The translations under genes were made by a program, and so were the position numbers. Shown piece after piece: positions 31,837 through 44,435 of a stretch of 64,000 bases of DNA; positions within the stretch are counted from its first letter, which is position 1, and every line of letters begins with the position of its first letter. Source of the DNA: Avena insularis (taxonomy: Eukaryota > Streptophyta > Magnoliopsida > Poales > Poaceae); the NCBI GenBank assembly GCA_023614405.1, contig CM042697.1, positions 470,252,792-470,316,791 on the forward strand, in the 5' to 3' direction. Under the pieces are notes generated by a model. That model did not search any database and was not told where the DNA came from. It saw nothing but the letters and a program-made list of their open reading frames with translations.

Positions 31837-32897
31837 ATGGGGTAGTCTCGTGATGGAAAGTTCCCTATTTTACCATCCACTACAAGAAGAGGTACAGTCC
31901 TAAACACCTCTGATGCTCTTGATTCACCGTATGTTATAAGTAAGCTTGTAACTCCACCACCACCACTACATACACATGCTACACACACTGCTACTACTGC
32001 TGAGTCTAAAACTGCTTTTGATACTCATGATGTTACTTCTACTGTGCTTGATGCGAGTAGTTCATTAGGTCCTTTTCTAGATGCTACTATGGCTAGTCTA
32101 GGAAATACTGAAACTCCTAGTGAAGACACTGTTACACCTGTTAGCTCACCTGAGTCTAGTGAGAGTTATGATATTAATGATGGTTACATTGAGCTCACTG
32201 ATGATTTTGTTGAAGAGTGCCAAAACACACATGGTACCAGTGCTATTAAGAGTCTCCTTGCTAGACGCACCATTATTCCTAAGTTGTCCTCTGATCCTAA
32301 GTTTGCCGCTTCTCCATTGATATTAAAGATAAAGATTATGATTTCTCTCTTGATTTATCTTATTTAGATATTGTTGAGAAAGAACCTTTTTGTGGGACTG
32401 AAAATGAGAGTGTTGTGGCTCATATGAATGAGCTTTCTACTATGAGTGCTTTATTCTCTGATGATTTTAAGATGTGCAAGTACTTTGTTACTAAGATCTT
32501 CCCTTTTTCACTAAAAGGAGAAGCTAGGTCTTGGTTTAATAGATTACCTCCTGGTTCCATTGATAGCCCTGATTGTTTGATTGCTTCTTTCTTCCAGAAA
32601 TATTTTCCTCCTAGTGCTACACATGCTGCTTTGCAGAGAATTTTTGCTTCTAAACAGGGAGAAGAAGAGAAATTTCCTAAGTCATGGACAAGGTTCTGTG
32701 CCTTGATTCATGCATATCCTGGATGTCTACTACCTAAGAATGAGCTTCTTGATATTTATTATAATGGACTAACTGATGATTCTAGGACATACCTAGATAG
32801 CTTTGCTGATTGTGTTTTCAGGAAAAGAACTCCTACAGATGCTGAAGAATTAATGGCTAAAATAAGCAAGAATTATGATGATTGGACTTCAACTTAG
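31837..32897 (+). pseudogene. gag pseudogene of Athila-like element B
   Basis: The frame begins at ATG 31837 but has TAG at codon 3. It then reads through a Ser/Thr-rich N-terminus and ends in a frameshift near 32315-32325. After the shift it continues DIKDKDYDFSLDLSYLDIVE into the Retrotrans_gag domain (FVTKIFPFSLKGEARSWFN, then the SIDSPD and FFQKYFPP segments) and ends NYDDWTST at TAG 32895. The capsid-type domain is clear. The early stop and the shift make it non-functional. A proline-rich tail after 32897 (PEPITPEPIMPEP) is reached only past the stop. Confidence 0.8.
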
Positions 32898-33005
32898 CTG
32901 AATACACCTGAGCCTATTACTCCTGAACCAATTATGCCTGAACCAGTTCCAACACCAAAAATAAAGAAGAGGGGAGTAATTGCATTAAAATATGAAGTAA
33001 TGAAG
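32898..33005 (+). mobile_element. Element B internal sequence up to the chromovirus insertion
   Basis: This is Pro/Glu-rich coding-like sequence past the gag stop, cut off at TGAAG (33001-33005) where the chromovirus LTR begins. TGAAG is the expected left target duplication of that insertion. Its partner lies beyond the window. Confidence 0.6.
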
Positions 33006-34468
33006 TGTCAACACCTGGATTTTTAATCCCAGATGCCTGTTATGCCATACATCGCAATCCCAGGATTACCATTTTTGCGAGACATAACATAATTGGATAC
33101 CACAGTACATCATCCATTACAAACCATACATAAGGTCTTACACAAATAAGGATCTCATGATCCAGTTCTTAATACAACTTCAAGCAGCGGAAATACGTAA
33201 TAATAAAGGTAGCGTAGGCGAAGCTTCATCTTCGTGGTCACAGGCAATGCTGACGATGGGAGATGATCCTAGTTGTCGTAACCTTCCTGGGGTCCATCAT
33301 CCTGGTACTCCTCTTCATATTCTGGCCACGGGAATAGCCAGGGACAAAGCCATGAGTACTCTTTAAGTACTCGCAAACTAATACTAACAAGTGAAGGGGT
33401 TTTTTGTAATAGGACACTAAGCTCTAGGGTTGTTTTGCAAAAGCCAGATTTACCTCTACTAAGTTCAGAAGCAAGAGAAGCTAGTCACAATTTTATAACT
33501 CCTAAGTGGGAACTTGTATTTCGTGCCACAACTCTGTTGTGGTCAAGTCAAATTCTCAATTCATTTCACAAGTCATTTTGAAAACATCTGACGGGGGAAC
33601 AGTATGGCCACTCCAACTGTCCATAACCGCAGACGCGACCATTCGAATAGTTTGACACTCTGCAGAGATTGTACACTTTCACCACAACATTCGATACATC
33701 TGTCAGGAACAAATCCTGAATTCACCATACTCAGTATGCGGATAATCAATCCTAACCTTTCAATTACACGCCCTAGTATAAGCACCTCTCCTGTGAGTTT
33801 GGCCTCCCAACCATGACCAACTGTCATCTTGGGTACTGCATAGGTGGACAATCTTCACAAGGTAGCCTCAGCTCAGACCTTGGGCGTGAGGGAACCAATA
33901 CTAAGGTATATAAGTTTCCAGTCAAGCCCTACTCAATCTTCGGGTATTGTGGTTGTACGGTAAAATTGGAATGGTATCGCATCCAGACAACCATTAGTTT
34001 TATAAAGGGCTAAGGCTCATGCCTCAACATTTTCATCCCAAAATCATCTGGGGTTCGGATACACATGTCAAAACATCTCAGTAGAATGATCCATCATTCT
34101 AAGGTTTTCATAACCATTTTTCCACCAAGTATTCCCATCTAAAGTTGATCAAGTTTTATGCTTAGCACTAGCATCTACATGTGGGGGTGAGTACTAATGA
34201 GGGGTGGTAAACAAGTGGAGTTTTACTAAGTTCAATCTCATGCCTTAGAAGGACATCAAGATTTTCTAGCTTAGGCCAAATTTTATACTCTTTATGCAAC
34301 CTGCAATTATCTTCCTAAAATCTACAAGGCACTTAAGTAAACTCTAAAAGAAAGCTTTGATAAAGACCTAAAATAAAAAAGCTTGCAAGTAAAAACTAGG
34401 ATTGGGTTATCAAGTGAGTATAATCACATATGCTTAAGGCATATAGTTGGCATGGTAACAAGCAAGTA

Positions 34469-34651
34469 TTAGCTTGCACATTCAACTAGTAGTATTAGGC
34501 TTGCAAGTATTGGCTTGCACAATATCAGTATAAGCTTGCCTTGTGCAGAGTAGTGGTTGAAGTTCTCCTCGGCTTCTTCCTCGTAGTATCCTCCTTCCTC
34601 CTCGTATCCTTGGTCGGTACTAGCGTCTATGAATAAATACGAGGTACACAA
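34469..34651 (-). CDS. Small acidic open frame in LTR a, unknown
   Basis: The 60-codon frame starts MCTSYLFIDASTDQGYEEEG and continues with glutamate- and tyrosine-rich text. It lies about 1.1 kb downstream of the LTR TATA box, in what would be the RNA leader. The same start is open in LTRs b (44247-44435), c (47605-47787) and d (59420-59602). It resembles no family I know and may be an upstream open frame or chance. Confidence 0.3.
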   Translation of the reverse strand: MCTSYLFIDASTDQGYEEEGGYYEEEAEENFNHYSAQGKLILILCKPILASLILLVECAS

Positions 34652-35779
34652 TCACCAAAAAATACTTAACTACTTGCAATAATCACACAAAGGGGTTCTA
34701 TAGATGATCTAGCATCATCACTAACATTACAAGACTAAGGCACTTGACTTAATGATTTTTGTTTTAGAAAACTAATTTCTACTCATTGAAAAACTACTTA
34801 AGATTTAATATTCTCCAAACAAAACATGGTATCATGTTGACACATGTTATCACCACATATTTTAGTCCATGGGAATGTGATTTAAAGTGGTGTCACAATT
34901 TAATAAGGTTTTACCCTTTTATTTTAATTAAATAAGTGACTAGAAATGCCTATGTGACCTTCTTTTTATTTCTTGAACATTATTTCTGTAAGTAAACCCA
35001 TATATTTTTATATATTCTGAAAGGTATGATTAAACGTGATTTTTGAGAGTTGGAATCGACTCAAAATCTATCATGGTTTAAATTTGAAAAATGTTTGAAT
35101 GCAGAAAAGCTTCTGCCTTGTTATTTTTACCAAGGATGATCTACAGATCCAAATAACTTGAATCCAACGGGCTTGGATTCAGCATTTCCAGACCTTTCTA
35201 ACAAAATTGGTTTCATTTAATTTGGATCACTGAATCGATCTGGGTTGATTTTTTGAAACTAGGTACAGAACTGTGTTTGAATGAAAATGGAAAAATCCAA
35301 ATTCAAACAAATGGGCTGCGCAGGAAACGATACTGGGCCGGCCTGCGAAGCATAGCGCTTACGCGGGCTGGTTAAGTGGCTGTCCGCACGCGTCAATGAG
35401 ACAGGGGGGTGCGAAGCAGTACGGGGAAATGTGGTGCGCTAGATCTAGTTCTAATCCAACGGCTCTGGTTCATCGTCCACGTCGAGCAACGCCGGCAAGA
35501 CAGAACCCTAACACGACAGGTGGGGGTCGTGGGAGGCTCACCGGGGCTCAGGCGAGGGTCGGCGAGGCGGGCGAACGACGAAGCCAACGACGGCGAACCT
35601 CCTTGTACCGACAGCTTCTCCTGGGGCGGCTCCAATCGCTGGCCCCCTTCTTCTCTAGCAGCGGCAGGCTCCGGTGAAATTCCGGCGAAGCGCTGCTCGC
35701 CTTGCTCCGGGAACAAGGTGGAACGATCAGTGAGGAGAGGGGAGTAGAATGGTGTGAAGAGTTTGAGCTGGGGTGGCCT

Positions 35780-35789
35780 CTATTTATAG
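35780..35789 (-). promoter_or_regulatory. TATA box of LTR a
   Basis: The minus strand reads CTATAAATAG inside the GC-rich block, a near-perfect plant TATA box directed toward the internal region. It is conserved at the same place in LTRs b, c and d. Confidence 0.7.
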
Positions 35790-37057
35790 TCTCGATGACG
35801 AGACCGAACGGGATGGGAAGGCGACGGTGGCGACATGGCTACGGGCTGCTAGATGCATGGTCGGCGGTGGTGATCGATAGGTGGTGTCCTGGCGATGCTC
35901 TACGGCTTTAATGCGCGTGTAGGGGTGGTGGCAAACGGTTTGGAACATACGATGCTCTGCGCGGCAGAGGCGGCGTCTTCGACGGCGAGCGGTGGTTGTG
36001 AGGCATGGGGCGGTGAACGGGGATGTCTGGTGGTCTCCTGGTACGATGGTGATTGTGTATTCACGCGGCGAGGGCGGCGCGCGGTCTGTGGGCGTGTGTC
36101 GAGGGTGGCGCTCTGGCGCATGCTCGGCATGGTTGCTGGCGAGCTAGGCACGGTCTGTGCATGTGGTCCAGCGGCTGGAAAGGTTCGAGCGCTGGACAGG
36201 GGGTGGCAATGGACGGGGGGCTGTGTCCTAGACAAGGTTGGCACGGCTAGTTCTTCTCCTAGCTTGCGGTCCATACTGGGGTGACATGGTGAGGCTCGGT
36301 TGTTCACCATTAATGATATTGCCAAGCTTACAGTGGGGCTAGTGCTTAGTTAAGTTTGCTAGATGATCTACTGAGGTTGCTGTGAGCTAGAGAGGGAACC
36401 AGTTAGGCCCAAATCACTGCTCACAATAGTGTTTAGGATTTGATTGATTTGAATCAGTAATGTGTTTGATGAAATGGCCGCAAGAATTCAAGTTTTGAAT
36501 TTTGAAAAGATTTTTGGTGAGTGTGCTAGGTAGGTGCTGGTGAGTCTGTGGATGCTTGGGTTTTGAAAGTTGAGCTTGTTTGAGTGGTTTTTGAAAAAGT
36601 GGGATCTTCCCATATGATAAAGATTTAATTTTGAACTATCATTTAAACTATGCATTCAAATGTTTTTGGGTGATCACAAGGTGGGCATTGGTACTTTGTT
36701 ATGAGTACTATCAAGGGGTTCAAAGATCCAAACAAGTTTATGTTAAGTTTTGAAAGTTAGAGACAACCAAAGTAGGCATGGGAGTTAATTTGGCCAAAAT
36801 GACCATTCCCTTATTTTGTTTGTTTTGATTTATTTGTCTTTGGGAAAAGTGTGGGGATTGTTTAGATGATGTTTATTTCACCTAAGAATCCATTTACAAG
36901 CAAATAAGCACACAAGCAAGGTGATTCAAAAGAATTCAAATTGGAATGCATACACACATGCATGCTTTCATATTTTTATTTAGAAAAGTTTTTTGTTAAC
37001 CCTAATTTTGATGATTAGAGTTTGATGATCCAAGTTTAGTATTTTTGGGATGTTACA

Positions 37058-37075
37058 AACCTTCCCCCCTTAAAC
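37058..37075 (-). other. Polypurine tract, chromovirus A
   Basis: The minus strand reads TTTAAGGGGGGAAGG directly before the LTR start. This is the plus-strand primer and matches the one at 52151-52168. Confidence 0.75.
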
Positions 37076-37117
37076 AAAATCTCGTCCCGAGATTTTAAAA
37101 AGGACGAAAAATATTAC

Positions 37118-40100
37118 CTAGGATTTGAACAAATCGGGAAACTCCGTCCTGATGTGATCTTCGCGCTCCCAGGTAGCTTCCTCTTCCGTGTGGTTGCTCC
37201 ACTGAATCTTGAGAAACTTGATGCTCCGGGTTCGGGTAGTTCTATAAGATTCTTCCAAAATACGGATGGGTACTTCGGGATAGGTTAGGTCATCCTTGAT
37301 CTCTATAGTCTGGTGATCGATATTCTTGAACACTTCGGTCTTCTCTGGAACTTTGAGGCACTTGCGAAGTAATGAGATATGGAACACATTGTGCACGGCT
37401 GACATCTCTTCGAGTAGTTCCAATTGATATGACACTTCTCCTCGATGGTTCAGAATCTTAAAAGGTCCGATATATCTGGGGGCTAACTTTCCTTTGAATT
37501 GGAAATGCTGCATTCCCTTCAATGGCGACACCTTCAGATATACAAAATCTCCAATGTTGAAGGCGAGATCTCGACGTCTCTTATCGGCGTAACTCTTCTG
37601 TCTGGACTGGGCTGTCTTGAGGTGCTCACGAATCTTGTGAACCTTCTCTTCTGCTTCTCGTAGGATGTTGGGTCCGAAAATCTGACTCTCTCCTACTTCT
37701 GACCAGTTCAAAGGGGTGCGACACTTCCTTCCGTACATGAATTAAAATGGGGCCATTTGCAAACTAGCTTGATAACTGTTGTTGTACGAAAATTCTGCAA
37801 ACGGCAGACAGTTTTCCTACTTAGATCCATATTCTAACACACATGCTCTAAGCATATCTTCGAGTATTTGGTTTACTCGCTCCGTTTGTCCATCGGTCTG
37901 AGGGTGATACGCGGTACTGAAATCTAGGCGGGTTCCTATACCTTCTTGGACTTTCTTCCAGAATCTCGAGGTAAACTGAGTTCCTCGATCCGATACTATG
38001 TTCTTGGGGACTTCGTGCAAACTGACGATTCTAGCGATGTATAACTCTGCTAGCTTCGAACTCTGATAGGTGGTTTTAACGGGCAAGAAATGGGCGACTT
38101 TGGACAATCTGTCCACTATGACCCAGATAGAGTCATTTCCCCTACTAGAAGTAGGTAGTCCAGTGATAAAGTCCATTCTTACAGAATCCCATTTCCATTC
38201 CGTAATTTGCAAAGGTTGCAACAATCCAGCAGGTCTTTGATGTCCTGCCTTGACTCGCTGACATATATCACACTTGGCGATATAGCTTCCGATTTCTCTC
38301 TTCATCTTATGCCACCAAAATTGCTCTTTCAAATCTTGATACATCTTAGTCCCTCCGGGATGGATAGAGTAAAGAGTATCATGAGCCTCCTTCAAGATAA
38401 CTTCTTTCAACTCTGAATCTGCTGGTACACAAAGGCGTCCTTTGTACCACAGAACTCCTTCTTCGTCCTCGGTGAATCCGGGTACTTTGCCCGTACTGAT
38501 ACGACACTTGATTCCGTCGATACTGGCATTTCCCTTCTACGCCTCTTTAATCTGACTGATCAAAGTGGGCTGAAGTTCTATGCTAGCCAAAAATCCTTCA
38601 CTTACTAATTCCATTCGAAAATCTTCCATCTCCTTGTGCAAACTTTGTTGCACCTTCAAAATCATGGAGTTCAAGCGGCACGGCAATCTTCTAAGGGCAT
38701 TGGCTACCACGTTGGCTTTACCAGGGTGATAGTGAATGTCCAGGTCGTAATCTTTGATTAGCTCAATCCATCTTCTCTGCCTCATATTCAACTCCTTCTG
38801 AGTAAATATATACTTTAGGCTCTTGTGATCTGAATAAATCTCACAACGGTTTCCCATTAGGTAATGTCTCCATGTCTTCAGGGCTAGGACTACTGCTGCG
38901 AGTTCGAGGTCATGGGTTGGATAGTTTTGCTCGTGTTGCTTCAATTGTCGAGATAGATAAGATATAACTTTGCCTTCTTGCATTACCACACATCCTAGAC
39001 CAATCTTGGATGCGTCACAATACACATCGAAGGGCTTCGTGATATCCGGCATGATCAAGATTGGGGCTGATATCAATCTCCTCTTGAGTTCTTGAAAACT
39101 CGCTTCACATTTGTCGGTCCATTCAAACTTCTTGTCCTTCTTCAGCAATTGGGTCATGGGTCTGGCGATACTCGAGAATCCTTCTACGAATTTGTGGTAA
39201 TATCCCGCCAATCCGAGAAATGCACGAACTTGGGTTTGAGTGGTTGGGGCTTGCCAATCTTCTACATCTTTCACTTTGGCAGGGTCAACGGCAATTCCTC
39301 CGGCTGATACAATGTGACCGAGGAATCCTACCTCCTGTAACCAGAATTCACATTTGCTAAACTTTGCATAAAGTTGATGCTCTCTAAGGGTTCCAAGAAT
39401 GGTCCTTAGGTGTAGCTCATGTTCTTCTTCTGATTTGGAATAAATCAGAATGTCATCGATGAAAACAACGACAAACTTATCCAGGAAGTCCATAAAAATC
39501 TTATTCATGAGGTTCATGAAATAAGCGGGGGCATTGGTTAATCCAAAAGACATGACTGTATACTCGTACAATCCATATCTGGTGGTAAAGGTAGTCTTTG
39601 GAATATCCTCTGCACGAATTTTGAGTTGATGATAGCCAGTTCTAAGATCAATCTTAGAAAACACACACAGGCACCGGTCAACTGATCAAACAAATCTTCT
39701 ATCTTGGGCAAGGGGTACTTGTTCTTGATGGTGACATCATTCAACTTTCGATAATCCGTACACAAACGGTTACCTCCATCTTTATTGTCCACAAATAAGA
39801 CAGGTGATCTCCATGGTGACGCACTTGGTTGAATCAATCCAATTTCTAGCATGGAATCCAGTTGCTTCTTCAGTTCTGCTAGTTCCGACGGGTTCATACT
39901 ATAGGGTCTCTGGGCGGGTCCTGTTCCGAGGATTAGTTCGATGATAAACTCGATATCCCCATCTGGGGGCATACCGGGCAAAACATTGGGAAATACATCG
40001 GGGTATTCACAGACTATCCGGACTTGGTCAATGGTAGGTTGGGCTAGACTCTTGTTACACTTGAATTGGCGAGGTAAGGTTTCAGATATATGCTCGACTG

Positions 40101-41599
40101 ATATTCCGGTGGTACTGGTCATGGTGATGTCTTTCTTAGCACAGTGAATCAATCCCTTATGTTTGGACATCCAATCCATTCCTAGTACTACTTCCAAACC
40201 TTTAGTTCCGAGTACTATTAGATTAGCATAAAAATCTATGCCATGGATTCGGATAGGGACGGCTTTGCAAATTTTCCTAGCCTTGGTGGTTAATCTAGGA
40301 ATTTGCACATCATAACATGCTTCAGTTTGGTTGGTTGAATTTTACTAGCGCAGGCAAATTCTTCGATGACAAATGAATGCGATGCACCAGAGTCAAACAA
40401 CACTCTTGCAAGTACTGAATTAACAGAAAACATACCCAGCACGACGTCTGGCGCTTCCTGAGCTTCTTCAGCATGCATGAGAAAAAGACGGCCATTGCGG
40501 TTGAGTGAATTCCCTGGGACAAATCTTCTCCCTGGCTGGACACGACGCTGCTGCTGAGCTGGGGCGTTGGCATTGGGAGCTGTAGCGTTCTTCTTGTTGG
40601 GGCATTCGTTGGAATAGTGGCCTTTATTTCCACAGTCATAACAGGTCACTTGTGACTTGTCCTTGGCTGCGACAGGCACGGCATTGCTTCCAGTCCTCGG
40701 GGCAGTGTTGGTGTTGGCGGTAGCATTGTTGGTGTTGAACTTGGGTTGGGCACGGGTGAAATTGCTAGAGTTGCCGGGGTTGTTGTGATTTCCTCCGGGT
40801 CTAGGGTTTCCACGGTTGGGGTAGGTCGGACAGGTCATAGGGGGTCTGTTGGTTCTTGGGGCAAATCCTGGAGATGGGTTGGGGCGATACTTTGGGGTCT
40901 GATGGGTTTCGGGTTGATGCATCATGCGACGCTTGCAGTTCTCATTGGCTTGGTTGATCTTTCCTTCCATCTGGATAGCAGAGTCGACAAGGGCTTCAAT
41001 ATCAGCAAAGGGGATATTGACTAACACCGTCTGCATCTCGTCATGCAGACCATTCAGGAATCTTTCTTTCTTCTTGGCTTCGGTGTCTATCTCGTCCGGG
41101 GCATACCTAGCTAATGACAAAAATTTGTCACGGTATTCCACTACAGTCATCCTTCCTTGCTTTAGCTCTCTGAAATCGTCTCTCATTCTCTTGATCAAAC
41201 CTGGTGGCACATGGGTTCTGCTAAACTTGACCTTGAATTTCTCCCAGGTCATCATCTGGCCTCCGGTCATTGCACGATAATGGGTGGCGAACAGGACTTT
41301 CTCGTTGGTTTCCACTCCGGCGACTTCTAGGTTGTTTTCCATGGTTTGCAGCCAATCATCGGCATCTAGGGGTTCTTCTGACTTGGTGAAAACGGGTGGG
41401 TTAGTATTCTGGAAATTCTTGAGCTTAGATCCATGGTTGTCCTGATTTCCGTGGCCTTGGTTGTTGTGGGCTAGCTGGGCTATCTGTTGCAGAGTGGCTA
41501 GGTTGGCTTGACGTTCCGCTCTTTCGCTTTCGTCGAAGTCAACATTTGCAGGATCTGCAACATCGGGTCCGGGGCTGAACCACTTCCTCCACGTGGCAT
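37118..41599 (-). pseudogene. gag-pol polyprotein pseudogene of chromovirus A
   Basis: Starting at ATG 41599 (MPRGGSG) a polyprotein of about 1,490 codons is recognisable. In order it has gag (FLNGLHDEMQTVLVNIPF), a CCHC knuckle (CYDCGNKGHYSNECP, near 40640), protease (DSGASHSF, near 40390), reverse transcriptase (FIDDILIYS, near 39455) and RNase H ([10 protein letters not shown]). An integrase follows with its H2C2 finger and DDE residues (MDFITGLP, SDRGTQF, QTERVNQ), then a C-terminal chromodomain (IQWSNHTEEEATWEREDHIR). Defects: a 4-nt loss near 41535, a 36-bp deletion in gag, frameshifts near 40300 and 39660, and stops at 38534, 37817 and 37750. The chromodomain marks a chromovirus, probably the Tekay/Del lineage. 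Confidence 0.9.
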
Positions 41600-41834
41600 C
41601 TGAAGATTGATATAGATCATGAGAAAAGAGGGAAATTTCTAAGGTCTTGGGTCTTTGAAAAGTTTTAAATGTTTGACTCATATTTTTCTGGCAACTTGAT
41701 TTTTCATTCATTCACTCATAGCACACAGTACAACACACACCACAACAAAGAAAAACAGATGGTTTTAAGAACCATTCTGGAAACTACGATACAGTGGGAC
41801 CGACTACTACTCACTACGCTAGTGCTCAGTGCTA
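41600..41834 (-). other. Spacer between the upstream ORF and gag, chromovirus A
   Basis: About 230 bp of non-coding DNA separate the acidic upstream frame from gag, with the same layout in copy D. I see no motif. Confidence 0.6.
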
Positions 41835-42629
41835 CTACTCCTCGGAGTCTGTGGCTTCATCATCTTCAGCATCATCGATGAAGGCGAAATCATCCTCATC
41901 GGTGAAGAAGTCCATGGCCTGATCCTCCAGAAAATCATCGTCATCGCTGAGATAAGAGTAAGGGTCTCCACAAAGATCCTCTCCTTCATTCTCCATTTCC
42001 TCCAACTGCATGTCTCTCTCGTGGATGGTCTCCTCCAGAGATGAGATGCGGTGGCGAAGACAGGCAATAATGCGCACCTTTTTATCGAGCTGACGGCGGC
42101 GAGACTTGCGATCCTTTGCTAGCATGGCTATGGTCTGATCCTTCATCTTGATGATGGCAGACTTGTGATTGCAATAGTCACGGCAGTTGTCCAACTCCTG
42201 CTGACGATCATACATCATGAAGCTAAGGTGGTCCAATTGAGTCTTCAGCTCGGGGTGGTATGGGGCTTCCAGTGGTTGTCCATTTGCATCACGCCTTGGG
42301 CAAAACTCAAAGCGAGTACCCTTGATCTGATTGATGCTCTGCCCACACAGACGGGAAAGAGCTTCCTGCATTGCTCTGGCAAGTCCATAGAGCCAGTTGT
42401 TTTCCCTCAAGGTAAACTGAATTCCCTCCGCAGTGGGAGGTTCAATCTTTCCTCGGAGACTTGCAACAATTAGCCACTACAGATCTTCTCCTCCTTGATC
42501 ATTGAGCTGAGCTCCAAAGAACTCGGGGTGCGGACGCTCCAGAAGTTCCGAAAGCTGATCCAGATCCCTCTCAAAGATAAGGTCTCCCCCATTCCCAAGT
42601 TGGTAAAACTTGCTGTACTTCACGTCCAT
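41835..42629 (-). pseudogene. Extra ORF upstream of gag, coiled coil with acidic tail, chromovirus A
   Basis: A 264-codon frame starts at ATG 42629 (MDVKYSKFYQLG) and has one in-frame TAG at codon 51 (42477-42479). After that it is open to 41835. The middle is helical and charged (MYDRQQELDNCRDYCNH to HRISSLEETIHERDMQLEEM), suggesting a coiled coil. The last 40 residues are strongly acidic (DDDDFLEDQAMDFFTDEDDF). Copy D has the same length and the same stop. It matches no retroviral protein I know. Its position between primer site and gag is unusual and suggests an accessory protein. Confidence 0.65.
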
Positions 42630-42843
42630 CTATAAAAATAGAGGATGAGTAGATTAGCAGAGTGATCAAGTGTGTCAAAATTTTATGTATTTTGCAAGAG
42701 TTTTTGAGGAACATGAATTTTTATGAAAGAATCAAAGAGATAAGAATGAGAATAAGTTTTTGTAAATATTTGTTTTCTTTGGTTTTGAAACTAAGTTTTT
42801 GATTCAAACGTCCAGTCTAACTAGGGTCTCCTATGGTCAGGAT
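42630..42843 (-). other. Leader between primer site and upstream ORF, chromovirus A
   Basis: About 210 bp of A/T-rich untranslated leader. No gene is seen. Confidence 0.6.
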
Positions 42844-42856
42844 GGCTCTGATACCA
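42844..42856 (-). other. Primer-binding site, initiator tRNA-Met, chromovirus A
   Basis: The minus strand reads TGGTATCAGAGCC, the canonical initiator tRNA-Met site, 3 bp inside the LTR b end. Confidence 0.9.
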
Positions 42857-44246
42857 ACTTGTCAACACCCGGATTTTTCAATCCTAGATGCCTGTTATGC
42901 CATACATCGCAATCCCAGGATTACCATTTTTGCGAGACATAACAGAATTGGATACCATAGTACATCATCCATTACAAACGATACATAAGTTCTTACACAA
43001 ATAGTTATCTCATGATCCAGTTCTTAATACAACATCAAGCAGCGGAATACGTAACAATAACGGTAGCGTAGGCGAAGCTCCATCTTCGGGGTCACAGGCA
43101 ATGCTGACGATGGGAGATGATCCTAGTTGTCGTAACCTTCTTGGGGTCCATCTTCCAGGTACTCCTCTTCATAGTCTGGCCATGGGAATAGCCAGGGAGA
43201 AGGCCATGAGTACTCTTTAAGTACTCGCAAACTAATACTAATAGGTAAAGGGTTTTTTTGGATAATTGGACACTAGGCTCTAGGGTTGTTTTGCAAAAGC
43301 CAGATTTATCTCTACTAAGCTCCAAAGCTAGTCACAATTTTATAAATCCTAAGCGGGAACTTGTATTTCATATCACAACTCTGTTGTGGTCAAGTCAAAG
43401 TCTCAATTCATCTCACAGGTCATTTTGAAAAGTCGGCGGGAGAACAGTATGGCCCTCCAATCTGTCCATAATCATGACGCGGCTATTCGAATAGTTTGAC
43501 ACTCTGCAGAGATTGTACACTTTCACCACAACATTCGATACATCCGTCAGGAACAAATCCTGAATTCACCATACTCAGTATGTGGATAATCAATCCTAAC
43601 CTTTCAATTACACGCCCTAGTACAAGCACCTCTCCTGTGAGTTTGGCCTCCCAACCATGACCAACTGTCATCTTGGGTACTGCACAGGTGGACAATCTTC
43701 ACAAGGTAGCCTCAGCTCAAACCTTGGCCGTGAGGGAACTAATACTAAGGAATATAAGTTTCCAGTCAAGCCCTACCCAGTATTCGGTTATTGTGATTGT
43801 ACGATAAAATTGGAATGGTATCACATCTAGACAACCATCAGTTTTATAAAGGGCTAAGGCTCATGCCTCAACATTTTTATCACCAAAATTCTCAAGTGTT
43901 TGGAAACACATGTCCAAAACATTTCAATAGAATGATCCATCATTCCAAGGTTTTCATAACCATTTTTCCACCAAGTATTCCCATCTAAAGTTTATCAAGT
44001 TTTATGCTTAGCACTAGCATCTACAGGTGGGGGTAGTAACTAGTGGAGTTTCAACTAAGTACAACCTTATGTCTCGAGCTGATGTCAAGGTTTCTAACTT
44101 AGGCCAAATTTTATGCTCTTTATGCAACCTTCAGCATCTTTCCAATATCTACCAGTCACTTAAGTAAACTCTAAGTAAGCTTTGATAAAGAAATAAAGTA
44201 AGAAGCTTGCACATAAAACTAGGATTGGGTTATTAAATGGGTATGA

Positions 44247-44435
44247 TCACATATTCTTAAGGCATAGTAACAAGTAGGGTATCCTGCAAGTGTTAGCTTG
44301 CATCAATGTCAATATAAGCTTGCCTTGTGCAGAGCAGTGGTTGAAGTTCTCCTCGGCTTCTTCTTCGTAGTATCCTCCTTCCTCCTCGTATCCTTGGTCG
44401 GTACTAGCGTCTATGAATAAATACGAGGTACACAA
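44247..44435 (-). CDS. Small acidic open frame in LTR b, unknown
   Basis: This counterpart of 34469-34651 has 62 codons, the same MCTSYLFIDASTDQGYEEEG start and an altered C-terminus after a small indel. The first half is unchanged despite the general divergence of LTR b. Confidence 0.3.
   Translation of the reverse strand: MCTSYLFIDASTDQGYEEEGGYYEEEAEENFNHCSAQGKLILTLMQANTCRIPYLLLCLKNM

Larger units (their letters stand above)
33006..37057 (-). mobile_element. Chromovirus LTR a (3' LTR on the minus strand)
   Basis: On the minus strand it runs from TGTAACATCCCAAAAATACT to CAGGTGTTGACA, 4,052 bp with TG...CA ends. A polypurine run precedes it on that strand (37060-37072). By eye it is much closer to LTRs c and d than to LTR b, although b bounds the other end of the same internal region. 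For example, the segment AGTATTAGGCTTGCAAGTAT is shared by a, c and d but not b. A GC-rich block at 35320-36290 contains the TATA box. Confidence 0.88.

Noticed and set aside
35895..36325. Frames of 129-141 codons in the GC-rich block of LTR a, repeated in other LTRs
   Set aside because: Interrupted or altered in other LTRs, and overlapping frames exist on both strands. Best explained by GC content.
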